Shown one piece after another: positions 26,999 to 36,307 of a DNA stretch of 64,000 nt. The notes under the pieces are model-generated. The model searched no databases. It was not told where the DNA came from and saw nothing but the letters and a program-made list of their open reading frames with translations. The stretch comes from Pseudomonas sp. Os17 (lineage in GTDB: Bacteria; Pseudomonadota; Gammaproteobacteria; Pseudomonadales; Pseudomonadaceae). The stretch spans positions 3,041,501 to 3,105,500 of the forward strand of contig NZ_AP014627.1 of assembly GCF_001547895.1 (NCBI RefSeq). The letters run 5' to 3'. The position numbers and the translations under genes were made by a program. How positions within the stretch are numbered: position 1 is the first letter of the stretch; every line of letters starts with the position of its first letter.

Positions 26999-28234
26999 TC
27001 AGCGTTGCGGGCCGTTGCCGATCTGCCAGACGAAGGGCGGCTCGGTGCCGTTGATCTGCCAGTCACCGACAATCCGCGCCTTGTAGATCACCGGGTTGTG
27101 CGAAGACACGGTCCGCGCGTTGCGCCAGTGCCGGTCCAGGGCCTTGCCCTGGCGAATATCCGAGGCCCCGAGGGCGTTGAACAGTTCGCTGGTGGCGCGC
27201 TGGATCAGTTCGGTCACCACCACCTGGGCCGTGGCCGATTCGATTTCCGCCGCCACATTGGCCGCTCGTTCCTTCACCTCATCCCCGGCAAAGCGCGCCA
27301 GGTAGGCCTGCTGGGCCGGTGCCGCCGCGCGGACCGCTGCGGCCTCGGCCGCATACACCAGGGCGGCAATCTCGCCCACCACTTGCTGCACCTGGGCGTC
27401 GGCGCTGACCTGAGGCGCGTTACCGTGGCTGTAGATGCGCTTGCGCACCCGCACTTCGTGGGCCACATCGCGCAGCGCGGCGCGGCCGATCCCGGCCAGG
27501 GTCGCCAGCAGCACCAGTTGGTAGAAGGCCGTCTGGTATTTGAAGCGGGTGGCGAAGTCGATGATGTTCTCGGCCTCGACTTCGGCGTCGTTGAAGCGCG
27601 AGGTGCCACTGCCGGTGGTGCGCTGGCCGAAACCGTCCCAGTCATCGCTCTGCTGGATGCCCGGCTGGCGGGTGCGCACCGCCGCGATCACATCGCCGCC
27701 GGTGTCGCTGCGCTGGGCATAGACGTCGATCCAGTCGGAGAAAATGCTTCCGGTGCTGTAGAACTTCTCGCCGTTGAGGCGCCATTTTTCGCCGTCCGGC
27801 GTCACCTTGGTTATCACCTGGCCAATCTCCACCGCGCCGATTTCGGTCCAGGCGCAGCCGACGATATCGCCCTCGACAAAGCGCTTGAACCACAGGTCCC
27901 GACCCGGCCCGGGCGGAGCATTGAGGCGGTCCTCGGCAAAGGCGAAGTGGCCGCGCAGGGCCTGGGGCACATTGGCGTCGGCTTCGGCCAGCTCGATCAG
28001 CAGCTGGAACAGCTGGGGCAGGGAGGCACCGCCGCCGCCATATTCCACGGGCACTCGCAGGGCACCGAAGCCGGCCTCCTTGAGCCATTGGATGGGTTCA
28101 TAAGGCAAGGTGCGACTGTGCTCGCGCTCCACGGCTCCGGCGGCGATGCGCTGGAAGATCGGTCGGAAGCGCTCGGCCAGAGGCTCGTAATCGACCCCCA
28201 AGGACAATGGATTGATTACCTGGTGTTCAGTCAT
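26999..28234 (-). CDS. SfnB/DszC-like acyl-CoA dehydrogenase-family flavoprotein
   Basis: A 411-aa protein from ATG 28234 with AGGAG 8 bases upstream. It has the acyl-CoA dehydrogenase three-part fold: helical N-domain (GFGALRVPVEYGGGGASLPQ), middle β-domain (WRLNGEKFYSTGS) and C-terminal helices (ALGASDIRQGKALDRHWRNARTVSSHNP). The final segment resembles DszC/SfnB desulfurisation monooxygenases rather than β-oxidation enzymes. It is divergent from sfnG and has its own σ54-type promoter. It likely acts with reduced flavin on an organosulfur compound when sulfate is scarce; the exact substrate is inference. Confidence 0.82.
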   Translation of the reverse strand: MTEHQVINPLSLGVDYEPLAERFRPIFQRIAAGAVEREHSRTLPYEPIQWLKEAGFGALRVPVEYGGGGASLPQLFQLLIELAEADANVPQALRGHFAFAEDRLNAPPGPGRDLWFKRFVEGDIVGCAWTEIGAVEIGQVITKVTPDGEKWRLNGEKFYSTGSIFSDWIDVYAQRSDTGGDVIAAVRTRQPGIQQSDDWDGFGQRTTGSGTSRFNDAEVEAENIIDFATRFKYQTAFYQLVLLATLAGIGRAALRDVAHEVRVRKRIYSHGNAPQVSADAQVQQVVGEIAALVYAAEAAAVRAAAPAQQAYLARFAGDEVKERAANVAAEIESATAQVVVTELIQRATSELFNALGASDIRQGKALDRHWRNARTVSSHNPVIYKARIVGDWQINGTEPPFVWQIGNGPQR

Positions 28235-28286
28235 GGCGTAGCTCCTGGGTTCGGCAGAAAAAACAATGGGTGTCTGGGCGGGTCTT

Positions 28287-28302
28287 TGCACACAGCATGC
28301 CG
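28287..28302 (-). promoter_or_regulatory. possible σ54 promoter of the SfnB/DszC-like gene
   Basis: On the minus strand CGGCATGCTGTGTGCA fits the –24/–12 pattern, with GG and GC dinucleotides at correct spacing, 52 bases upstream of the start codon. It is weaker than the sfnG site. Confidence 0.5.
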
Positions 28303-28560
28303 ACATCCCGCAGCCCGGTCTGCCTGGGGATGGGCCCAGGGGAGGGCCAGTCAACTGTTGCCCGGACAACACTTGATCAACAAATCGTCTGTTTGCGCGG
28401 TGTTTCGACGGCCCGCTCGCCGCGGACAGAGGGGCTTGGCCGACCCGCAGCAGCCAGGGCGCCGGCGTCGCCTGCCAGGGGACCGGAGCCCGGCCCGGGG
28501 CGCTTTGGCCGGGGGCCGCGAAGCGTCGTGGGCCGGTCGAGCCGGGCCCCCGGCGGTGAC

Positions 28561-28576
28561 TGGCACGCTTGCTGCT
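28561..28576 (+). promoter_or_regulatory. σ54 promoter of sfnG
   Basis: TGGCACGCTTGCTGCT matches the consensus TGGCAC-N5-TTGCW at every defined position but one, and lies 38 bases before the sfnG ATG. In P. putida, sfn genes for dimethylsulfone use are activated by the σ54 activator SfnR, consistent with this site. Confidence 0.8.
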
Positions 28577-28614
28577 CTGGTCCTTGCACCTTTACCTGTC
28601 CCGAGGACCGAGCC

Positions 28615-29709
28615 ATGAGTCAGCAAGCCGTCAAATTTGCCTATTGGGTGCCCAACGTCAGCGGTGGTCTGGTGGTGAGCAAGATCGAGCAGCGCACCCA
28701 CTGGGGCATCGACTACAACCGCAAACTGGCACAGATCGCCGAGGAGGCCGGCTTCGAATACGCCCTGACCCAGATCCGCTTCACTGCCGGGTACGGCGCC
28801 GAGTACCAGCACGAGTCGGTGGCCTTCAGCCACGCGCTGCTGGCCGCCACCAGCAAGCTCAAGGTGATCGCGGCGATTCTGCCCGGGCCCTGGCAACCGG
28901 CGCTGGCGGCCAAGCAGCTGGCCACCATCGATCAACTGACCAACGGCCGGATCGCGGTGAACATCGTCAGCGGCTGGTTCAAGGGCGAGTTCCAGGCCAT
29001 CGGCGAACACTGGCTGGAGCACGACGAGCGCTATCGCCGGTCCGAGGAATTCATCCGTTCCCTGCGGGGCATCTGGAGCCAGGACCACTTCACCTTCAAA
29101 GGCGACTTCTATCGCTTTGACAACTACAGCCTCAAGCCCAAGCCCCTGGGCCGGCCGGAGATCTTCCAGGGCGGCAGCTCGCGGGCGGCGCGGGACATGG
29201 CGGCCAGGGTGTCGGACTGGTACTTCACCAATGGCAACAGCGTTGAAGGCATCAAGGCCCAGGTGGACGACATCCGCAGCAAGGCGGCGGCCAACCAGCA
29301 CTCGGTGAAAGTCGGGGTGAATGCCTTTGTGATCGCCCGGGACACCGAGGAAGAAGCCCGGGCGGTGCTGGCGGAGATTATCGACAAGGCCGATCCGGAG
29401 GCGGTGAACGCCTTTGGTGACGCCGCCAGGCAGGCCGGCAAGGCCTCGCCCGAAGGCGAGGGCAACTGGGCCAAGTCCAGTTTCGAGGACCTGGTGCAAT
29501 ACAACGACGGCTTCAAGACCAACCTGATCGGCACCCCGCAACAGATTGCCCAGCGCATCGTCGACCTGAAGGCGGTGGGGGTGGACCTGGTGCTGGCGGG
29601 TTTCCTGCATTTCCAGGAAGAGGTCGAATACTTCGGGAAGCGGGTATTGCCCCTGGTGCGGGAGCTGGAAGCCCAGGCCCGGCTCAAGGAGCAAGAAGCG
29701 GCGGCGTGA
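28615..29709 (+). CDS. sfnG: FMNH2-dependent dimethylsulfone monooxygenase
   Basis: Flavin-dependent monooxygenase of the bacterial luciferase (LLM/SsuD-like) family, 364 aa. The N-terminus MSQQAVKFAYWVPNVSGGLV and segments GRIAVNIVSGWFKGEF and EIFQGGSSRAARDMAA match SfnG. The enzyme splits dimethylsulfone to methanesulfinate and formaldehyde, supplying sulfur under sulfate starvation (family knowledge), and needs a flavin reductase, not found here. The ATG at 28615 has GAGGA upstream. It is driven by a strong σ54 promoter and is divergent from the SfnB/DszC-like gene. Confidence 0.93.
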   Translation: MSQQAVKFAYWVPNVSGGLVVSKIEQRTHWGIDYNRKLAQIAEEAGFEYALTQIRFTAGYGAEYQHESVAFSHALLAATSKLKVIAAILPGPWQPALAAKQLATIDQLTNGRIAVNIVSGWFKGEFQAIGEHWLEHDERYRRSEEFIRSLRGIWSQDHFTFKGDFYRFDNYSLKPKPLGRPEIFQGGSSRAARDMAARVSDWYFTNGNSVEGIKAQVDDIRSKAAANQHSVKVGVNAFVIARDTEEEARAVLAEIIDKADPEAVNAFGDAARQAGKASPEGEGNWAKSSFEDLVQYNDGFKTNLIGTPQQIAQRIVDLKAVGVDLVLAGFLHFQEEVEYFGKRVLPLVRELEAQARLKEQEAAA

Positions 29710-29720
29710 ACGGTGCCTTG

Positions 29721-29793
29721 CTTGCCGGCGAAACGGTTCACCAGCCTGATGCAAGGCTTGCGGACGCTTTCGCTGGCAAGCCAGCTCCTACGG
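29721..29793. repeat. REP pair (GTAGGAGC type)
   Basis: TTGCCGGCGAA and the inverted TCGCTGGCAAGCCAGCTCCTAC flank a spacer between the convergent sfnG and DUF1348 genes. It is the same family as the 105-bp array, with its left arm shortened. Confidence 0.75.
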
Positions 29794-29823
29794 GTGCGCT
29801 AGGTAAAAGAACCTTGGGCCGGG

Positions 29824-30303
29824 TTACAGGCCCAGGTCGCTAAGGCCTGGATGGTCATCCGGGCGTCGGCCCAGGGGCCAGTGGAACTTGCGCTCGGTTG
29901 ACTTGATCGGCAGGTCGTTGACGCAGGCGAAACGCCGGGCCATCAGGCCTTGTTCGTCGAACTCCCAGTTCTCGTTGCCGTAGGAGCGGAACCAGTTGCC
30001 GGAATCGTCGTGCCATTCATAGGCGTAACGCACGGCGATGCGGTTGTCGGTAAAGGCCCAGAGTTCCTTGATCAGACGGTAATCCAGCTCCTTGGCCCAT
30101 TTGCGGGTGAGGAAGGCCTTGGCCTCTTCGCGGTTGTGGGCGAACTCGGCGCGGTTGCGCCATTGGGTATCCAGGGTGTAGGCCAGGGATACCCGCTCCG
30201 GGTCCCGGGAGTTCCAGCCATCTTCGGCCAGACGGACCTTTTCAATCGCCGACTCGCGAGTGAAAGGCGGAAGGGGCGGGCGCACTTGAGCGTTAGACGA
30301 CAT
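29824..30303 (-). CDS. DUF1348 / NTF2-like family protein
   Basis: A 159-aa protein from ATG 30303 with GGAGA upstream. The sequence [20 protein letters not shown] then [22 protein letters not shown] and [25 protein letters not shown] is the conserved core of DUF1348, a single-domain NTF2-like cone fold of unknown function. It lies 58 bases downstream of the tetR gene on the same strand, so the regulator probably controls it. Such proteins often belong to small detoxification units, but no enzyme activity can be claimed. Confidence 0.85.
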   Translation of the reverse strand: MSSNAQVRPPLPPFTRESAIEKVRLAEDGWNSRDPERVSLAYTLDTQWRNRAEFAHNREEAKAFLTRKWAKELDYRLIKELWAFTDNRIAVRYAYEWHDDSGNWFRSYGNENWEFDEQGLMARRFACVNDLPIKSTERKFHWPLGRRPDDHPGLSDLGL

Positions 30304-30361
30304 GATCTGTCTCCAATGAAAGTTGCTGTTCAAACAAAGAAGTTGCTCTTGTTTAAAACAA

Positions 30362-30925
30362 TCAGAGGTCCAATAACTTTCGCGCCATGCATTGCGCATT
30401 ATCAGCAGCACTGTGATCGCCCATGACAAGGGCAACGGTAATGGCGCCATCGATCAGGATCAGCAGTTGCGCTGCCAGTCCCTCGGGATGTTGCACGCCA
30501 TGTTCCTGGCAAAGCTCGGTCACGTAATCGAGCAGTTTCTGTTTATGTTGTTTCGCCACCTGGCGCACCGGGTCTTGTGGATCGCCAGTCTCACCGCTGG
30601 TGTTGATAAAGGCGCAGCCGCGAAAACCTTCGGATTCGAACCAGCCCTTGAGCACGCTGAACAGCGCCAGCAGCCGCTGCGCAGAGCCTTCGGCCCGGTT
30701 CACTTCGGTCCTGTACCAGTGCATCCAGCGCTGGTCGCGACGCTCCAGGGCGGCCACCACCAGTTCGTCCTTGTTGCTGAAATAGCGATAGACGCTCTTT
30801 CTCGACACCCCGGCGGTCTTCACCAACAGATCCATGCCAGTGGCGGCAATGCCGCTCTTGTAGATCAGCTTCTCGGTGACGTCGAGGATAATGTCGCGTG
30901 TTTCAGAGGGAGTGATTTCGTTCAT
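30362..30925 (-). CDS. TetR family repressor
   Basis: A 187-aa regulator from ATG 30925; a TTG at 30961 would place the operator inside the gene. The helix-turn-helix lies at about residues 10–50 ([20 protein letters not shown], then [13 protein letters not shown]), followed by a ligand-binding helical domain with [15 protein letters not shown], as in TetR proteins that sense small hydrophobic or electrophilic molecules. It is upstream of DUF1348, and a perfect palindrome sits just before its start. Confidence 0.9.
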   Translation of the reverse strand: MNEITPSETRDIILDVTEKLIYKSGIAATGMDLLVKTAGVSRKSVYRYFSNKDELVVAALERRDQRWMHWYRTEVNRAEGSAQRLLALFSVLKGWFESEGFRGCAFINTSGETGDPQDPVRQVAKQHKQKLLDYVTELCQEHGVQHPEGLAAQLLILIDGAITVALVMGDHSAADNAQCMARKLLDL

Positions 30926-30937
30926 GGAGCAAAGAGT

Positions 30938-30951
30938 AGAACGATCGTTCT
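30938..30951. promoter_or_regulatory. 14-bp palindrome, probable TetR operator
   Basis: AGAACGATCGTTCT is a perfect palindrome ending 12 bases before the tetR ATG. Its size and position fit an autoregulatory TetR operator. Confidence 0.65.
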
Positions 30952-30998
30952 CCTTGGTCAAATAATTATTTCGTTGGCCATCAAAGTTCCCCTGCCAT

Positions 30999-31080
30999 GT
31001 AGGAGCTGGCTTGCCAGCGAAGGCGTCACCGGGTCTTGCGCAGCATCCGAAGGCCTCTTCGCCGGCAAGCCGGCTCCTAC
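30999..31080. repeat. REP pair (GTAGGAGC type)
   Basis: GTAGGAGCTGGCTTGCCAGCGA and the inverted CGCCGGCAAGCCGGCTCCTAC enclose a spacer between the divergent tetR and pssA genes. The remaining 167 bases up to pssA show no other feature. Confidence 0.85.
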
Positions 31081-31247
31081 CGAATCAGGGGCTGCGGTTG
31101 CCTATGCAGGCGCTGGCTGCCAGTGAAGGCTGCGCAGTATCTCGCCATTCAGGGCGGGGAATGGTCTTGTACAGGTCGGGCAGGGGACTCAGCCTGTTCC
31201 ATGGTGTAAGCTCTTGCGCTCTTTGGATTTGAGCCACTGCGAGCCCT

Positions 31248-32591
31248 ATGCCGTCGCTTTTCAAACGTTCCCTGCTGCCCAAGCTGCGCAGCTTTCCGCT
31301 GGCTGCCGAGGCCTTCACCACGCTTGCCGGTGCTGCACAATTTCGCCGCACGCTGCTGGAGCAAATCGCCCAGGCCACCCGGCGTATCTACATCGTTGCC
31401 CTGTACCTGCAACAGGACGAAGCCGGCCAGGAGATCCTTGATGCCCTGCACGCCGCCAAGGCCGCCCGCCCGGAGCTGGACGTGGTGGTCGTGGTCGACT
31501 GGTTGCGCGCCCAGCGCGGCCTGATCGGTGCCGGCAAGCAGCCGGGCAATTCGGCCTGGTACCAGCACATGACCCGCACCCACGCCAGCGAAGTGCCGAT
31601 CTACGGCGTGCCGGTGCAGACCCGGGAGCTGTTCGGGGTGCTGCACCTCAAGGGGTTCGTCATCGACGACTGCGTGCTCTACAGCGGCGCCAGCCTGAAT
31701 AACGTCTACCTGCACAAGTTCGACAAATACCGCTTCGACCGTTACCACCTGCTGCACAACCAGGCCCTGGCCGATTCCATGCAGCACCTGGTGCAGCACG
31801 GCCTGGTGGCCTCGCGGGCGGTGCATCGCCTGGACCTGCCGAACCTGCCCAGCACCCGCAGCTTGCGCAACGACATCGGCGATCTGCGCAGCCGTCTCAA
31901 GCACGCCACCTACGACACCACCGCCGGCAGCCTGGACAAGAGCGAGCTCTCGGTCAGTCCATTGCTCGGGGTCGGCAAGGGCAACCCGCTGAACCGGGTG
32001 ATCTGCGAGCTGATCGCCGGCGCCCAGCGCCAGCTGACCATCTGCACCCCGTATTTCAACCTGCCGCTGCCGGTGACCCGGGAAATCAACCGGGCCCTGG
32101 AGCGTGGGGTGAAGATCGACATCATCGTCGGCGACAAGACCGCCAACGACTTCTATATCCCCCCCAGCGAGCCGTTCAAGGTGATCGCGGCGCTGCCGTA
32201 CCTGTACGAGATCAGCCTGCGGCGCTTCGCCAAGCGGCATCAGAAGGTGATCGACAGCGGCCAGTTGAACCTGCACCTGTGGCGTGACGGCGACAACACC
32301 TATCACCTCAAGGGCATGTGGGTCGATGAGCGCTACACCTTGCTCACCGGCAACAACCTCAACCCCCGAGCGTTTCGCCTGGACCTGGAAAACGCCCTGT
32401 TGCTGGACGACCCCAAGGGCCAGTTGCTGCCAGCGCGCAGCGCCGAGCAGGCGTTGATCTATCGCCACACCCGGCGCATTGAGCACTTCCAGTACCTGGA
32501 AAGCCTGGTGGACTATCCCGAGGCCGTGAGCAAGTTCCTGCGTCGGGTCAGCCGCGTGCGTATCGAGCGTCTGCTTTACCGCATGCTGTAA
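31248..32591 (+). CDS. pssA: CDP-diacylglycerol–serine O-phosphatidyltransferase
   Basis: Phosphatidylserine synthase of the phospholipase D superfamily, 447 aa, making phosphatidylserine on the way to phosphatidylethanolamine. The two HKD motifs are H133 in HLKGFVIDD and H353 in HLKGMWVDE. Flanking segments (SGASLNNVYLHKFDKYRFDRYH, LLTGNNLNPRAFRLDLENALLL) match E. coli-type PssA, a peripheral membrane enzyme with no transmembrane helices. The C-terminus is basic. It is transcribed alone; an intergenic repeat separates it from the convergent MFS gene. Confidence 0.95.
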   Translation: MPSLFKRSLLPKLRSFPLAAEAFTTLAGAAQFRRTLLEQIAQATRRIYIVALYLQQDEAGQEILDALHAAKAARPELDVVVVVDWLRAQRGLIGAGKQPGNSAWYQHMTRTHASEVPIYGVPVQTRELFGVLHLKGFVIDDCVLYSGASLNNVYLHKFDKYRFDRYHLLHNQALADSMQHLVQHGLVASRAVHRLDLPNLPSTRSLRNDIGDLRSRLKHATYDTTAGSLDKSELSVSPLLGVGKGNPLNRVICELIAGAQRQLTICTPYFNLPLPVTREINRALERGVKIDIIVGDKTANDFYIPPSEPFKVIAALPYLYEISLRRFAKRHQKVIDSGQLNLHLWRDGDNTYHLKGMWVDERYTLLTGNNLNPRAFRLDLENALLLDDPKGQLLPARSAEQALIYRHTRRIEHFQYLESLVDYPEAVSKFLRRVSRVRIERLLYRML

Positions 32592-32592
32592 C

Positions 32593-32717
32593 TCGGCGTC
32601 GCTGCCGAGCCTGCGGGGCTGCGCAAGGGCCCGCAGGACCTGCAGCGATCAGAGGGGCGCCATTGCCTGCGTTGGCATGCCGCCCAAGCCGCTCGCAGCC
32701 TGCGGCCGCGGTTACAG
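32593..32717. repeat. intergenic GTAGCCGCTG-type repeat element, diverged
   Basis: This diverged copy (GCGTCGCTGCCGAGCCTGCG … CCGCTCGCAGCCTGCGGCCG) fills the gap between convergent pssA and the MFS gene. Its right end contains the MFS stop codon. Confidence 0.65.
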
Positions 32718-33911
32718 GGATCGGGGCTGTGGCCAGATGGCGATCAGTACCAGCAGGATCGCTGCCAGCAGGTAGGGCAGGCGCGGTTCGATGGCGTAGA
32801 TCAGGCTGGCGGCCATGGGGCCGATGACCACGCCCAGGCCCTGGGCGGCGCCGATGCTGCCGGCGGCCGCGCCTTGTTCCGAGGCTTCCACGGCATTCGC
32901 CGCCAGGGCCGAGAACGACGGAAACACCCCGCCCATGCCCGCCGCCGAAACAAAGAACGCCAGCCACAGGCCCCAGGCGCTGTCCACCAGCATGCTGCCG
33001 GCATACCCCAGGGCCGAGAGCAGCGCGCCGTAGCGGATCATCCGCAAGGGCGGCCATTCCAGCTTGCGCACCAGCAGTTGGGCGCAGATCAATGCCACGC
33101 CGACCATGGCCAGGGCCACCCCGGCGGTCTGAGCCGCGGCGGCCGGGTCCAGTTGCAGGCGATCCAGGGCATAAAAGCTGACGGTGATCTGGGCGATGGA
33201 CACACACAGCATGGCGACAAAGGCCACCGTCATCGCGCGCACCAACCGTGGGTCGTTCAAGCGGACCTGGCTGGGGGTGTGCCTGAGGTGCAGTTCCTGG
33301 CGCGGCAGCTTGTAGCGCAGCACCAGGAGCGCCAGCAACGGCAGCACCGCCATGGCGTAGAACGGCAGGCTCAGGCTGTAGCGGGCCAGCAGCGCGGCAA
33401 TCGCCGGACCGACCACCAGGCCCACGGCGTTGGCTGCACCGAGGGTGGCCATGGCCCGGGCGCGATGCTCGGGTTCGACGTTGTCGGCGATCAGGGCGAA
33501 GCCGCCCACCGGAATCGCCGCATAAAAGGCACCGATCAGGCCGCGGCCGAGCATCAGGCCGAAAAAGGCCATGGCAACGCTGGGCACGCTTTGCAGCGAC
33601 AGATCGATGAACAGGCACAGGGCCCAGTAGGCGAGGGTGAAGCCGGCGGTGCCCAGCAACAGTACCCGGCGCCGGCCGAAGCGGTCGCTGGCCTGGCCCC
33701 AGGGGCGCGCCAGGAGCATCCAGATCACGCCGGAAACGGTCACCGCGGCACCGGCGTGCCAGGTCTCCAGGCCCAGCGCCCGGGTGATTGGACCGATCAG
33801 CGAGACGAACGCCATCATCGCCATGGTGCAGGCCATGTAGGCGGCCATCAGCGGCAGCAGCGAGAAGGGCGTGGCAGTCAGCGGCGCGCCGGCAGCTAAG
33901 GGGCGAGACAT
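32712..33911 (-). CDS. MFS transporter (DHA1-type drug/metabolite exporter)
   Basis: A 399-aa inner-membrane protein with twelve predicted helices. The loop 2–3 signature GQASDRFGRRRVLLLG (motif A) and helix-5 motif GRGLIGAFYAAIPVGGFALI are typical of 12-helix drug:H+ antiporters. The ATG at 33911 has GGAAG upstream. No regulator is adjacent, so the substrate is unknown. The 214 bases between it and the efe operon contain half of a REP element at about 34049–34082 and no gene. Confidence 0.85.
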   Translation of the reverse strand: MSRPLAAGAPLTATPFSLLPLMAAYMACTMAMMAFVSLIGPITRALGLETWHAGAAVTVSGVIWMLLARPWGQASDRFGRRRVLLLGTAGFTLAYWALCLFIDLSLQSVPSVAMAFFGLMLGRGLIGAFYAAIPVGGFALIADNVEPEHRARAMATLGAANAVGLVVGPAIAALLARYSLSLPFYAMAVLPLLALLVLRYKLPRQELHLRHTPSQVRLNDPRLVRAMTVAFVAMLCVSIAQITVSFYALDRLQLDPAAAAQTAGVALAMVGVALICAQLLVRKLEWPPLRMIRYGALLSALGYAGSMLVDSAWGLWLAFFVSAAGMGGVFPSFSALAANAVEASEQGAAAGSIGAAQGLGVVIGPMAASLIYAIEPRLPYLLAAILLVLIAIWPQPRSL

Positions 33912-34125
33912 GCGGGGTCTTCCATGAAAGCGATTGGGCCGTGAACGTTAGCGGGATAACGCGTCACAGCCCAGCCTTATCTGCACAGCGATGCTGTGGT
34001 TGGCCCGGGATCGGCTGGCGAAGAGGGCCTTGAGACGGGGGTTGGACTCAAGGTCGCTTTCGCCGGCAAGCCCACTGCTACGAGTGTTGCGATGAGCCAC
34101 CGGTGTTGGCGCCTGGGCGGCGAGC

Positions 34126-34950
34126 TCAGTTCAGGCCCAGTTTGCCGCGCAGGGTCGAGAGGTCTTCGGCCAGGGTGTTGACCGGGCCCACCAGGGCCTT
34201 GCGGTCGCTTTCCTTGACCTTGTCGTAGGTCATGAAGCCGCCGTCGGCGGTTTTGTACTTGGCCAGGATGCTGTTCACCGTGGCGAAGTTCTTGTCCACC
34301 TTGGCGACAAAGGCCTGGTCCTGCCTGGCGATCTGGCCGCGGAACAGATCGACGATTTTCTTCGCGCCGTCGATGTTGCCCTGGAAGTCGTAGAGGTCGG
34401 TATGGCTGTAGCGGTCTTCCTCGCCGGAGATCTTGGTCGCGGCCACTTCTTCCAGCAGCGCGGCGGCGCCTCCCACGACCTTTTCCGGCGGGAAGGTCAG
34501 GCCGGCGACACGGGTCTGCAGGTCCTTGACGTCCTTGTTCAGGCGCTCGGCCAGCGCGCCCAGGCCGGCGGTGCTGTTTTCCGCGAACAGCGAGTATTCC
34601 AGGCGGTGGAAGCCGGTGAAGTCTTCGGCCTTGACGCCTTGCTCGTGGTCGTCGACCCGGGAGTCGATGGCGGCGTCGAGGTCACTGAAGAGTTCGGCGA
34701 TCGGTTCGATCGATTCGTAGTAGACCCGGGTCGGCGCGTAGAGCTTGCGGGCGGTGGCCAGGTCGCCCTGTTTCACCGCGTCGGTGAACTGCTGGGTATG
34801 GCTGGCCAGCTCGTCGAGCTGTGCGGTGACGTAGATCTTGTAGTCGGAGATTGGCCCCACCAGTTCCAGGGGCGCGGTGGCGGCGAACGCCGACAGCGGA
34901 GCGTGGAGCAAGCCAAGGGTCAGCAACACAGCGAGAGGCGACTTTTTCAT
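34126..34950 (-). CDS. periplasmic imelysin (M75) iron-uptake protein, EfeM-like
   Basis: A 274-aa protein from ATG 34950 with a Sec signal peptide (MKKSPLAVLLTLGLL ending PLSAFA). The mature part is a helical imelysin domain with the signature GFHRLEYSLF (HxxE) and EEDRYSHTDLYDFQGN. It lacks the cupredoxin domain seen in the EfeO gene of the same operon, so it is an EfeM-type paralogue. It is the last gene of the operon, 31 bases after efeB. It presumably binds or delivers iron in the periplasm; a division of labour with EfeO is inference. Confidence 0.87.
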   Translation of the reverse strand: MKKSPLAVLLTLGLLHAPLSAFAATAPLELVGPISDYKIYVTAQLDELASHTQQFTDAVKQGDLATARKLYAPTRVYYESIEPIAELFSDLDAAIDSRVDDHEQGVKAEDFTGFHRLEYSLFAENSTAGLGALAERLNKDVKDLQTRVAGLTFPPEKVVGGAAALLEEVAATKISGEEDRYSHTDLYDFQGNIDGAKKIVDLFRGQIARQDQAFVAKVDKNFATVNSILAKYKTADGGFMTYDKVKESDRKALVGPVNTLAEDLSTLRGKLGLN

Positions 34951-34981
34951 GGGACGTTTCCGTGGGGGTGGTGTTGGGGTG

Positions 34982-36292
34982 TCAGGCCGTGGTTGTCGCT
35001 CGGGTGGCATCGAGCAGCGAGCGGCCGATGAAATCCTCGGCGCCGGTGACCCCCGGCAAGGTGAAGAAGTAACCGCCGCCGGTGGGCTTGAGGTACTCCT
35101 CCAGGGGTTCGCCGTTGAGGCGGGTCTGTACCGCGATGAAGCCTTTCTCCAGGTCGGCCTGGTAGCAGATGAACAGCAGGCCCATGTCCAGCTGACCGTT
35201 CTTGTTGACGCCGTTGGAGTAGTTGAACGGCCGGCGCAGGATCAGGTTCTGCCGGGTCTGCGCGGTACGCGGGTTGGCCAGGCGGATGTGGGCGTCGAGC
35301 TTGGTGAGCTTGCCGTGGGGATCCTTGTCGTAGTCGGGCACCTGGCTTTCCTTCTGGCCGTCCATGGGCGCGCCCGTGGTCTTGATCCGGCCGATGATGC
35401 TTTGCTGCTCTTGCAGCGGGGTGCGGTCCCAGCGCTCGACGAAGTTGCGGATGATCCGCACCGCCTGGTAGCTGCCATGGGCCGCCCAGGCCGGTTCGTC
35501 GCTGCCGGGCTGGACCCAGACGATCTGCTGCATGGCCTGTGGGTCATTGGAATCGGGGTTGGCCGAACCATCGCGAAAGCCCAGGAAATTGCGTGCGCTC
35601 TGCGCCGGTTCGCCGGGTTTGGCCGGGGCCTGGGGCGGCACGCTGCCTTCCTGTTTCCAGCGCACCAGCAGCAGGTCGGGCAGGTTTTTCACGATGTCGC
35701 GCAGGGCGTGGATGTTGGTGTCGGCGGTGTTGGCGCAGAACTGCAGGCTCAGGTCGCCGTGGCAGCAGGCCGGCTCCAGGGCGTCGTTGGGGAATCCCGC
35801 CATGCGTATCAGGCGCTTGGGCTTGGCGGCGGCCAGGCCGAAGCGCTCGTCGAACAGCGAGGCGCCCACCGAGACGGTGATGGTCAGGTTGTCCGGGGTC
35901 ACCACCGGGCCGAGGATGCCGGAGTCCAGGGGCGGCAGTTTCGGGTCGACCTGGGTCACCGGGCCGCCGCTCATGAGAAAGGCGATGCGCTCATTGAGGG
36001 TGCGGAACAGCCGCTCCAGCTCGTCGCGGTCGCGGGCCAGGACATCGAAGGACACCAGCATGCCGGCTGCCGGACGTGGGGTGACGATGCCGCTCTGGTG
36101 CCGGCCGTGGAAATCGTGACGGTCCAGGGTCCGGTCACTGCTCGGGGCTTCGGCGACCTGGGCCGGCGCGGCGGCCATGGCCGGACAGCTCAGGCTGCTG
36201 CCGGCCAGGGCCACGCCGGCGGCGCCCATGCCCAGCAGTACGCGCCGGCGTTGGGCGCTGAAGGAGGGGTTGGCTTGATCTGAATCGTTCAT
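34982..36292 (-). CDS. efeB: iron uptake deferrochelatase/peroxidase EfeB (DyP type)
   Basis: Haem-containing dye-decolourising peroxidase of 436 aa. A twin-arginine signal ([17 protein letters not shown]) exports it folded to the periplasm. The DyP signature GFRDG is present in [16 protein letters not shown], with the conserved histidine/arginine segment [18 protein letters not shown]. In the Efe system it is thought to oxidise Fe(II) or release iron from haem. It sits 15 bases downstream of efeO and 31 bases before the EfeM-like gene. Confidence 0.94.
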   Translation of the reverse strand: MNDSDQANPSFSAQRRRVLLGMGAAGVALAGSSLSCPAMAAAPAQVAEAPSSDRTLDRHDFHGRHQSGIVTPRPAAGMLVSFDVLARDRDELERLFRTLNERIAFLMSGGPVTQVDPKLPPLDSGILGPVVTPDNLTITVSVGASLFDERFGLAAAKPKRLIRMAGFPNDALEPACCHGDLSLQFCANTADTNIHALRDIVKNLPDLLLVRWKQEGSVPPQAPAKPGEPAQSARNFLGFRDGSANPDSNDPQAMQQIVWVQPGSDEPAWAAHGSYQAVRIIRNFVERWDRTPLQEQQSIIGRIKTTGAPMDGQKESQVPDYDKDPHGKLTKLDAHIRLANPRTAQTRQNLILRRPFNYSNGVNKNGQLDMGLLFICYQADLEKGFIAVQTRLNGEPLEEYLKPTGGGYFFTLPGVTGAEDFIGRSLLDATRATTTA

Positions 36293-36307
36293 GGAAGGCT
36301 CGTCTGG

